NCBI GenBank assembly: GCA_027475525.1
Contig: JAMWFC010000106.1
Span: forward strand, 124,001-188,000
Reading direction: 5' to 3'
DNA length: 64,000 bases
DNA from: Macrolepiota albuminosa
Taxonomy: Eukaryota; Basidiomycota; Agaricomycetes; Agaricales; Agaricaceae
The notes below the pieces were generated by a model. That model was not told the DNA's origin. It did not search any database and saw only the letters and a list, made by a program, of their open reading frames with translations. Both the position numbers and the translations under genes were made by a program. Positions 32,543 to 40,397 of this stretch are shown piece after piece. Positions within the stretch are counted from its first letter, which is position 1; every line of letters begins with the position of its first letter.

Positions 32543-34882
32543 GTGCCGGCCGTGGAGGATGTGGAGGAGGAAGTGCAGGCTATGCCTGGACTGAGAGCAG
32601 ACCACAACGTGGTAATGATGAGCGAGGAGGAGTATCAAACCTCCAAGAGGAGCAACGAGCGAATAATCGCTCCTGAGATTCGAGGCGCAAGGCCTCCAGA
32701 CAAACGCCATCGCAAGGCGAGACGACGGGAGGACTCAGTGGACGTATGTCCACCTACGTCCTCACGAGTCAAGTTGGAAGACTTGAAAGACAGCATCCGA
32801 GAGGTGGAAGCCTCAGTAGAGGGGGACACACGGTCCCTATGGGAGCGACCAGCTCCCCTACCGGAGTACGACTGGGCATACGACCCCCGAATGCCGCAAG
32901 AGTGGAACGAGCTGGTGGCAGCCACGTGTGCGCGAAATGCGCACCAGAGACGGATGACCGTCAAACCAGCGTATCGCCAGCCAGCCCCGGACGAGGTATC
33001 CGTAGCGTACTCGCTTGTACGTGAGGGAAGAAGCCTCGTGGCTTATAAGGCAGCGGCAGCGGGTGCTCCGCTGAGACTACATATACCTGATGACAGTGTC
33101 AATCGGGTGCTCGCAATGCGCGAGCAGTATGCACCGCCGCCTCGGCCACCCTCAGAGACGGTGGAAGTACTTCCCCCGGTACGCATGAAGGGGAAGCAGA
33201 AGGCGACAAGCCTTCGTGAGGAAGATATCCCTCAGTTGCGTCAGCAATGGCAAGAAGAATTTGCCGACATGGTCAATGGGACCAAGGAGGAGCTCCCGCC
33301 GTGGCGGGAGGTGAACCATGAGATTAATCTCATAGACGAGAACAAGCAGTATAAGTACCACTTGCCGCGCTGTCCGCGCGCCCTCCAGGAGCAACTACGC
33401 GATAAGACTAATCGCTACTTGAATGCTCAATGGTGGTCCCCATGCACCACCGCTCAAGCTGCACCGTTATTGTGCATCCCGAAGAAGGATGGAACCCTTC
33501 GAACAGCTCTTGATGCGCGTCAGCGCAATGACAATACTATAAAGGATGTAACTCCTTTACCAGATCAAGAGGTGATCCGGGAAGATGTGGCTCGGGCGAA
33601 GTATCGCTCGAAGATTGACCTTACTGACGCTTACAAGCAGGTGCGCATTCGCACCGAGGACGTACCCAAGACCGTATTTGCGTCGATCATGGGTACGTTC
33701 ACGAGCAATATAATGCAGATTGGAGACTGCAATGCTCCAGCAACTTTCCAGAGGCTAATGACCTCTATCTTCCGAGACGTAATAGGACGTTTCATGCACG
33801 TCTACTTAGATGACATATTCATCTACTCGGATACCATGGAGGAGCATGAGCAGCACCTCAGAGTCGTATTCGAACGACTGCGCAAGTACAAGTTGTACTT
33901 GAAGTGGAAAAAATGTGAGCTCTACGCTCAGAGTATAGACTGCCTAGGGCATGTCATAGACGAGCGGGGTATCCACCCTGATCAGGACAAGCTCGATCGT
34001 ATTCGGGAGTGGCGCATGCCCCGAAACTACAATGACATCCAACGATTCGTTGGCCTTGTCAACTACATATCGAGCTTCTTGCCCGATGTCACAGCCTATA
34101 CTGGGCCACTTATGGCCATGACGCAGAACGGATCACCGTTCAATTGGAGGCCGTTGCACCAGCGGTGCTTCGAGATGGTCAAACGGATCTGTACGAAGAC
34201 TCCGGTGATTCGACCAATCGACCCTAGACGGGACGAGCCAATATGGCTCATTTGCGACGCGTCCAAGACAGGCGTCGGGGCCATGTATGGCCAGGGAAGC
34301 AGCTGGCAGACGTGCCGCCCAGCAGGGTTCATGTCGAAGAAGTTTACGACGGCCCAGCAAAACTATGCAGTGCACAAGCTGGAGACTCTTGCCATACTCG
34401 AGGCCCTCCTCAAGTGGGAGGATAAGCTGATGGGATACCCCATCCACATCATAACGGACCACAAGGCCCTTGAGTTCTTTAAAACTCAGGTGAACTTGTC
34501 GCCGCGTCAGCGACGGTGGATAGACTACATGTCGAGATACCAGTTCGACATCACCTATGTTAAAGGTGAACTCAACAAAGTGGCAGACTGCTTGTCACGC
34601 TACTTTGAGAGTGATGTAGTCGGGGAGGCTCACGAGCCTCATGAGTATGTGCAGGCAGACTGCCGCATAGACCCTGATGGAGAGGATTTACCTCTCCACC
34701 GATACCAGGAGCTCAGGGAGCATGTCCTGGAAGTACGCGCTATGCGTGTCGATGAACGGAGGCGAAGCACTCGCCTCAGAGAGCAGCGCTCAGGGAGCAT
34801 GTCCTGGAAGTACGCGCTATGCGTGTCGATGAACGGAGGCGAAGCACTCGCCTCAGAGAGCAGCGCGAAGAACGGGACGTAG
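32543..34882 (+). CDS. Gypsy reverse transcriptase-RNase H
   Basis: The open frame starts after an in-frame TGA at about 32525, so it is probably the middle of the polyprotein rather than a separate gene. After a 240-residue linker, RT motifs appear in order: APLLCIPKKDGTLR, DLTDAYKQVRI, NAPATFQRLM, YLDDIFIYS (catalytic YLDD, near 33800) and LGHVIDERGI. A Ty3-type RNase H follows with LICDASKTGVGAM, HKLETLAILEAL and ITDHKALEF. The frame is lost at the 77-bp duplication at 34711; removing one copy joins it to the integrase ORF. Confidence 0.93.
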   Translation: MPAVEDVEEEVQAMPGLRADHNVVMMSEEEYQTSKRSNERIIAPEIRGARPPDKRHRKARRREDSVDVCPPTSSRVKLEDLKDSIREVEASVEGDTRSLWERPAPLPEYDWAYDPRMPQEWNELVAATCARNAHQRRMTVKPAYRQPAPDEVSVAYSLVREGRSLVAYKAAAAGAPLRLHIPDDSVNRVLAMREQYAPPPRPPSETVEVLPPVRMKGKQKATSLREEDIPQLRQQWQEEFADMVNGTKEELPPWREVNHEINLIDENKQYKYHLPRCPRALQEQLRDKTNRYLNAQWWSPCTTAQAAPLLCIPKKDGTLRTALDARQRNDNTIKDVTPLPDQEVIREDVARAKYRSKIDLTDAYKQVRIRTEDVPKTVFASIMGTFTSNIMQIGDCNAPATFQRLMTSIFRDVIGRFMHVYLDDIFIYSDTMEEHEQHLRVVFERLRKYKLYLKWKKCELYAQSIDCLGHVIDERGIHPDQDKLDRIREWRMPRNYNDIQRFVGLVNYISSFLPDVTAYTGPLMAMTQNGSPFNWRPLHQRCFEMVKRICTKTPVIRPIDPRRDEPIWLICDASKTGVGAMYGQGSSWQTCRPAGFMSKKFTTAQQNYAVHKLETLAILEALLKWEDKLMGYPIHIITDHKALEFFKTQVNLSPRQRRWIDYMSRYQFDITYVKGELNKVADCLSRYFESDVVGEAHEPHEYVQADCRIDPDGEDLPLHRYQELREHVLEVRAMRVDERRRSTRLREQRSGSMSWKYALCVSMNGGEALASESSAKNGT
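34711..34864. repeat. exact 77-bp tandem duplication (likely assembly artefact)
   Basis: Second copy starts at 34788. It separates the RNase H and integrase frames. Confidence 0.9.
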
Positions 34883-35979
34883 CCGCCCAGTTGCTCAAGG
34901 AGCATGAAGCCGTGGACCCAGCATCCACTAGGGAGCATGAGCGCCACGATGTACCCGTTACGCTTGCGGAGATGCTCGAAGGCGAATTGCCTTCATCCCA
35001 GCCTCCTAGCCTGGTCAATGACGACTTCCGGCAGGAGGTGGTGCAGGACTATGGCGATGATCCTCTCTTCGCCGAGATAATCGCCAATCCTGACGACCAT
35101 CCTCGGTTCAGGCATGAGCCTGGTGGACTCATCACGACGGAGAACCGTCAAGGGGTGGCAGTGGTATGCCTCCCCCGTACGCGTACCATTGTTACGCGGG
35201 TCTTGGACCAGGCCCATGCCCTGGTGGGGCACTTTGGTGCCGCCCGGACATTGGGCTACATCCGGCGATGGTATTGGTGGCCACGTATGGCCCAAGAAGT
35301 GACTAAGTTTTGCGCGTCCTGCGCAGCGTGTCAGAGGGCAAAGTTGCCCCCTGGATCCCCTCTCGGGAAGCTACACCAGCTACCCATGCCGGTGAAACCC
35401 TGGGACTCAATTGGAATGGACTTTGTAGGTCCCTTTCCCGAGTCCAGAGGGTTCGATTACCTCTGGGTAGTCATATGTCGTATGACAAGCATGGTGCACC
35501 TCATACCGGTGCGAACTACGCTGACGGCTAAGGAGCTGTCGTGGATCTACCTGAGGGAGATCGTTAGGCTGCATGGGCTGCCTAGCACCATTGTGAGCGA
35601 TCGTGACTCAAAGTTCACGTCTCAATGGTGGAGAGAACTCCACAAACTGCTAGGAGCGCGACTCCTCATGTCGACGTCCTTCCATCCGCAGACGGATGGG
35701 CAGACAGAGCGGGTTAACCGCAGTATAGGTCAGATTTTGAGGGCAGTTGTTCGCCCTGACCAACGGGACTGGGTGGACTGGTGTCCACTCACTGAGTTCG
35801 CGATTAACGCGAGTATCTCGGAGACCACAGGGTATGCGCCCTTTGAACTCAACGGAGGGTACTTGCCCTCCATGCTGCACGAAGTTCGTGCTGATACGGT
35901 AGCTCACCGTGGAGTCCCTTTGAACTCAACGGAGGGTACTTGCCCTCCATGCTGCACGAAGTTCGTGCTGATACGGTAG
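34819..35979 (+). CDS. Gypsy integrase
   Basis: The HHCC zinc domain is HALVGHFGAARTLGY with CASCAACQ. The catalytic core shows the first Asp in GMDFVGPFP, the second in IVSDRDSKFTSQWW and the Glu in TDGQTERVNR, so the D,D,E triad is intact. The N-terminal part of this ORF is the continuation of the RT ORF. The end is altered by the 77-bp duplication at 35839 and a small indel near 35990. The enzyme inserts the cDNA into the genome. Confidence 0.92.
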   Translation: MRVDERRRSTRLREQREERDVAAQLLKEHEAVDPASTREHERHDVPVTLAEMLEGELPSSQPPSLVNDDFRQEVVQDYGDDPLFAEIIANPDDHPRFRHEPGGLITTENRQGVAVVCLPRTRTIVTRVLDQAHALVGHFGAARTLGYIRRWYWWPRMAQEVTKFCASCAACQRAKLPPGSPLGKLHQLPMPVKPWDSIGMDFVGPFPESRGFDYLWVVICRMTSMVHLIPVRTTLTAKELSWIYLREIVRLHGLPSTIVSDRDSKFTSQWWRELHKLLGARLLMSTSFHPQTDGQTERVNRSIGQILRAVVRPDQRDWVDWCPLTEFAINASISETTGYAPFELNGGYLPSMLHEVRADTVAHRGVPLNSTEGTCPPCCTKFVLIR

Positions 35980-35992
35980 CTCACTGTGGAGT
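35839..35992. repeat. 77-bp tandem duplication (likely assembly artefact)
   Basis: Second copy starts at 35916, with one mismatch (CACCGTGG against CACTGTGG). It breaks the integrase frame. Confidence 0.9.
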
Positions 35993-36540
35993 GTCGAGTT
36001 CGCCAGGCAGGCCCTGGAGAACATCGCGGCGGCGCATGACGCCATCATAGAGGCGCAAGTCTTTCAGGCGAAGAACGCCAATCACCGTAGGCGAACAGAC
36101 CCGCCAATAGCTGTAGGAGCGTTGGTGTACTTATCAACGCGTAATCTGAGGCTCCCGAAGGGACGGGCGAGTAAACTCTGCCCGAAATGGGTAGGCCCAT
36201 ACCGCGTCCTAGACGCAGAGCCAAGTACCTCCAACTACGTGTTGGAGCTGCCTCTGGCATTACAGGAACGACGCATCGTTCCTAAGTTCCATGTGTCGCT
36301 GTTGCGACCTTATAGCGCGTCTGACGATGCGCTGTTCCCTAACAGGGCGACCCCGGGCCCCTATGATTTTGGGGCTCGAGACGACGACGAATGGTTCGTC
36401 GAGTGCATAATTGGGCACCGGTGGACTGAGCGTAACACACTCGAGTTTGAGGTATGATGGTCCCTGGGGGACACAACATGGGAGCCACACTCCCATTGCT
36501 CCAAGCTAGCGGCACTTGACCGTTATTTGGAGTTGAAGGG
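35993..36540 (+). CDS. Gypsy integrase C-terminus with chromodomain
   Basis: In the frame from about 35995, EFARQALENIAAAHD, VGPYRVLDAEP and PKFHVSLLRPY are typical of the Ty3 integrase C-terminus. A chromodomain follows: EWFVECIIGHRW, then LEFEV, a TGA (36456-36458), then WSLGDTTWEPHSHC. The position of the TGA corresponds to the R or K of the usual LV(K/R)WKGY motif, so it most likely replaces an Arg codon. Chromodomains direct integration to marked chromatin (family knowledge). It ends at the TGA near 36518 or shortly after in-frame sequence ELKG. Confidence 0.8.
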
Positions 36541-36630
36541 CGTTAAGCGCCCACATCAATTAAGTAAGCGTGCCGGCGCTTAATTTGATTGGCAGTGCCG
36601 ATCGCGGCTTGGCTGAGTTGGTCAGCAGCT

Positions 36631-36784
36631 GTGGCTGAAACACGTCTTAAAAGGCGAAATTTCTTTTTTGCCTTTTTTCCCAACCATGGACAGCATGCCC
36701 GTGGACAGTGGCTGAAACACGTCTTAAAAGGCGAAATTTCTTTTTTGCCTTTTTTCCCAACCATGGACAGCATGCCCGTGGACA
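36631..36784. repeat. exact 77-bp tandem duplication (likely assembly artefact)
   Basis: Second copy starts at 36708. It lies between the chromodomain and the extra ORFs and duplicates the start codon region of the first extra ORF. Confidence 0.9.
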
Positions 36785-37409
36785 TAAGTGAGCAGCAGCA
36801 GCAGCAGCTACAGCAGCAGCAATTTGAGAGTACGCCGTCGGTCTTACCGTCGCTGAAGGGGGGGGGCAGATGGCTCCCCCGCTGACCCAAAATGCGCCCC
36901 AGTGGGGACAATCGCAACAGGCGGTGGGCTTCCCACAGCAGCAGCAACAACCAGCGGCGGGCTACCCGCCGCAGCAGCCGGTGATCAGTGGCTATCCGCC
37001 ACTTCAAACCATGCAGGGCAACTTCATGCCCCAGAACGCACCTGTGGGCGGCTATCAGCCCCAACAACCAGCATCGGGCGCTTATGCGCCACATCACACC
37101 GAGGGCCAATTCCAGCAACAGGCCTACGGGGGGCTATTCAGCCCCCAAGCAGCGCCGGCATGGAGGCAGCTTGCCCCTGTACCGGCAACAGGGCAACTGG
37201 GGACACATCCTTTTCCCCAGTTTACCGCCCCGGCGCACTACCCTGGGATGGGTGGTGTGCCCGTAATGATGCCGTACCCCCCGGCTTGGATGGGGGCTTG
37301 GGGCGCAATGCCCCAGTACAGCGACTCGCATGAGTCGCAAGCCAAGGGAGGCCGGTCGATTTCCCTGTCGACCACAGTACCAACCGATAACCTCCACCGC
37401 GGCCATTGA
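36763..37409 (+). CDS. Gypsy extra ORF, Pro/Gln-rich N-terminal part
   Basis: An ATG at 36763 begins MDSMPVDISEQQQQQ. At a run of nine G (36858-36866) the frame must shift by one base to continue into a 180-residue P/Q/G/A-rich stretch (QQQQQPAAGYPPQQ, GGYQPQQPASGAYAP). Such composition suggests a disordered, possibly phase-separating or prion-like region. I know no Gypsy domain like it. A perfect 8-bp hairpin (ATTGAGAG/CTCTCAAT) is at 37407-37430, where the next frame takes over. Confidence 0.5.
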
Positions 37410-38589
37410 GAGAGCAGAAACTCTCAATACAGAACGAAGCGTCGGATCATCGTCCGATGCGCCGACGGAGAGCCTGGCCAAGCTCTCCTTGCTACAGCGG
37501 CTGGAAATGCCGCACCAATCCGAGCCCAGCTCAGAAGAAGAGTCGCGTCCTCGACGCGACAAAGGAAAAGCACGGGCTGTCGAGCCCACTCACAGCCAGG
37601 ACTTAGTCCTGGCTACCCTTCTCCAACGTCTTGGAGATAACGGGTACGATGTACCCGCAGAGTCGTCATTCCTCCGCGATGCGGAGGCAGTCGTCCTCAT
37701 CTGCCGGATGATGGACGACATGGATCATATGCGCGCTCAGCGCAAAACTGATCTCCTTGCCATTTCGGCCGCTCGTAAGCGGCAGACTACACCCCCGAGT
37801 CGGGACACCGACTCCAGCAAAAGGGCGCGTCGGCAAGGAGTGGAGGACGCGCCCTCCCGCTCGATTACGTCGAGCGTTGCTGCCCCCGGCCGGGAGGCCG
37901 GTCTAGGACAGGACATCCTCCCTTATGAAGATGTTCCTGCTCCAGCCGCCCCCCGGCTTATCCAGCGCCTCGCCAGCGGCGCATCTGAGGTCGCGTCTTC
38001 GCGACCAGTATCCGTGGTATCCACCACGTACTCTGGGGAGCAGAGTTCCAGGGGTGTGAGCACACGTCCTGCTGAGGCCAAGGCCTCACAACCCCGAAAG
38101 GATCGTCGGGGTAAGCAACCGGAAGTGCACGCCTACGTCAATGTGCACTTCCCCGAGGATGCCCCGAAAGGGGCCCCAGGGGCTAACATCCCCTTTTTAC
38201 CCGCTATACTGGTAGAGGGCCTGCCAGCCCGACTCCCGCGGTGTGTGTGGGCAATGGACCCACGATCTGAGAAGTCGGAGCCGGAGAGGCTGCCTTCCCC
38301 TCCCTCCGACGACGATTGGTATGAGGAGCCTGAAGAGGCTCGTATGGAATCCCCAGTGCCGCACGAGACGGCGGCACAGCGTATGGCGCGCGAACGGCGC
38401 AACAGCAATCGACGAGCCAAGATGGAGCGTCGGGCGCAGAACAGCGCCAAACGAGGGGCCGCCCTCCTTGAGGACGAAACTGGGCGCATCCCTGATGCGC
38501 TCGGTGTGGTGATCTACCGTGATCACACTATTGAGCGCCAGAACTCATTCTTTGGCGCGGGGTTGGCCCTGATGCGCTCGGTGTGGTGA
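37330..38589 (+). CDS. Gypsy extra ORF, middle part
   Basis: 420 codons open. It contains helical blocks (ESLAKLSLLQRLE, LVLATLLQRLGDNGYDVPA) and long acidic and basic low-complexity parts (AQRMARERRNSNRRAKMERR). It ends at the 77-bp duplication at 38491, so the stop is artificial. No catalytic motif or membrane segment is seen, so it is not env-like. The overlap with the previous ORF makes the junction uncertain. Confidence 0.5.
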   Translation: MSRKPREAGRFPCRPQYQPITSTAAIERAETLNTERSVGSSSDAPTESLAKLSLLQRLEMPHQSEPSSEEESRPRRDKGKARAVEPTHSQDLVLATLLQRLGDNGYDVPAESSFLRDAEAVVLICRMMDDMDHMRAQRKTDLLAISAARKRQTTPPSRDTDSSKRARRQGVEDAPSRSITSSVAAPGREAGLGQDILPYEDVPAPAAPRLIQRLASGASEVASSRPVSVVSTTYSGEQSSRGVSTRPAEAKASQPRKDRRGKQPEVHAYVNVHFPEDAPKGAPGANIPFLPAILVEGLPARLPRCVWAMDPRSEKSEPERLPSPPSDDDWYEEPEEARMESPVPHETAAQRMARERRNSNRRAKMERRAQNSAKRGAALLEDETGRIPDALGVVIYRDHTIERQNSFFGAGLALMRSVW

Positions 38590-38644
38590 TCTACCGTGAT
38601 CACACTATTGAGCGCCAGAACTCATTCTTTGGCGCGGGGTTGGC
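38491..38644. repeat. exact 77-bp tandem duplication (likely assembly artefact)
   Basis: Second copy starts at 38568. It breaks the middle extra ORF. Confidence 0.9.
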
Positions 38645-38764
38645 CCCCAATTCTATTGGTCGCCAAGGACCAATACCATCTTCGTCGGGCAAGAGGCCCG
38701 CGCAGCCAGGTCCTTCGAGGACGACAAACCGGGCAATGCCGCCGCAACGCCCCACAACAGTAAG

Positions 38765-40048
38765 GTGTACCAAGTTGCACCTCGCGGGTTTCCCCGCAGC
38801 CCTCGAGAAGTCCGCAGACTTCACGCACTGGTCAACAACCAGTTTACGCCGCTTTGTCAGCGTCAGTTGGGCTACCTCTTGCTCAACGAATTCAAGCGGG
38901 TGGCGCTCAACTGCCACCCTACGGCCCAAGACAGAGCTATGTCTCATTTACTCGACGAGGTCGAGTATCGGACTATCGCGGTACCCTTCGCGAGTCCAGA
39001 GGAGCGGGAGAGTTTCCCGTGAATGATTGTGCCGTCGCGGCTCTATCGCCGCAAAGAGGGAGGGAAGATTGCCTTCGTCGGCCTTACCCCCCCTGATCCA
39101 AAGCAACCATTTGCTTTGGACTACCTGGGCTCATACGCCCTCCTCTATGGACGTCCTGGGACGTCCAATGTGTGGACCGGTCTGGCCATGGACCGAGCCA
39201 TGCGCATTCATTGGCGCAGCCTCTTTGGGTTTGCGCTTGTACGCGCCCTCAGCGCCAGCCGCCCCTCTAAGGCCACGGTACACAAGTACCTGGCCTACGT
39301 CTTCGCCAGGCCAGGCCTCTATAAAGAGGCCGTGGCCGAGTACGAGGCGGCCACGGGGCGAGTCTTTGAGCCCATCCACGCCGATGACCCTACCTTCGAG
39401 GTTCGGGCTGTGGACATTCCGGAAGCGTCAGCTTCCGTGTTCTCCACTTCGGACGCGTTACGCGTCCTTCTCCACAATCAAATCCCGGTCAGCTGGGCTG
39501 ACCACGCGTACACTTATGGGGTCACCTACTTGGCCCATCTATTCTTCAGCGACAGCCGGCTCTACAACGAGGTGGCTGCTATCAACGACGAGAGGCTACA
39601 ACGCCTCGATCACTACGGTACACCCCAGTCCATCCCTCAGTGGGATGGGTGGCACGAGGGCACCATCGGCGATCGTCAACGCCTGATGCTCCAGCAGCAA
39701 GACAGTCGTCGTGCATACGACGACGCACTCGCCAAAGGGATGTACCTCTCTATCGGGCAAGACATTCATGCCCGCAAAATCTGGACGCGCCAGTACCCGT
39801 CCGACACCGGGGATCTGCCTGATCCCCAACCAACCGTCTCGGGGTCGACCATCGACCCCAATCTCACACTGTCCCCCCTCCGGGACTACAACGATTCCCT
39901 GCCAGTAGCAGGGCCTTCGGGCACTTCTTACGCGCCCGCACCCGAGGATGAACTCCTCGACTACGACATGGACGACGCGACTGCCGATCCATTCCGGGAG
40001 CCTGGGGACTCTCCCATTGCCCCCGTCCCAGACTTACCGACGGCATGA
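38765..40048 (+). CDS. Gypsy extra ORF, C-terminal globular part
   Basis: One frame runs from about 38765 to 40048 with a single in-frame TGA at 39020. The first part (HALVNNQFTPLCQRQLGYLL, then HLLDEVEYRTIAVPF) and the second (DYLGSYALLYGRP, FGFALVRALSAS, YLAYVFARPGLYKEAVAEYE) look like a folded helical domain. The tail is acidic and P/S-rich. I do not recognise the fold. As it sits between the chromodomain and the 3' LTR, it is part of the element and not a host gene. Confidence 0.55.
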
Positions 40049-40052
40049 CCGT

Positions 40053-40206
40053 CGTATTATCTCGAGACCGTAGCTCGGTCTGATTGGGGGGTGTGTAGCG
40101 TAGTCCGCTATGTGGCGTTGGCCACATAGCGTATTATCTCGAGACCGTAGCTCGGTCTGATTGGGGGGTGTGTAGCGTAGTCCGCTATGTGGCGTTGGCC
40201 ACATAG
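40053..40206. repeat. 77-bp tandem duplication at the Gypsy 3' LTR start
   Basis: Second copy starts at 40130. It duplicates the polypurine tract (GGGGGGTG) and the first bases of the LTR. The true LTR is the copy from 40171. Confidence 0.9.
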
Positions 40207-40397
40207 CCTTACTTACTGTATTAGGTATTATATTATATTTATTATAATAAATATAATATATTAATTACTTTACTATATATACGTACATATGTGCTGCTTA
40301 TTAAGCAGCTTAATTTTGTTTTACACTACATAGTCAATAGACCGGTCTGGTCTGATTCTGTACTGTGTGAACTTAAGCTCTCACAAATCCTGTTACA
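40171..40397 (+). repeat. Gypsy 3' LTR
   Basis: 227 bp, the same as the 5' LTR except that it ends CCTGTTACA, lacking the hairpin TGTAAC-TTC-GTTACA. Confidence 0.95.

Larger units (their letters stand above)
28619..40397 (+). mobile_element. Gypsy/Ty3 chromodomain element with extra 3' ORFs
   Basis: The LTRs (28619-28853 and 40171-40397) start TGTAGCG and end GTTACA. The target duplication GACTT is at 28614-28618 and 40398-40402. The order gag, protease, RT, RNase H, integrase, chromodomain defines a chromovirus-type Gypsy. About 3.4 kb of further ORFs lie between the chromodomain and the 3' LTR. The LTRs differ mainly by an 8-nt hairpin indel, so the insertion is young. Eight of the 77-bp duplications fall inside it. 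The whole element is rich in perfect short hairpins. Confidence 0.95.

Noticed and set aside
36763..40048. Extra Gypsy ORFs as an env gene
   Set aside because: No signal peptide, transmembrane segment or fusion-like hydrophobic stretch is present; the composition is P/Q-rich and charged.
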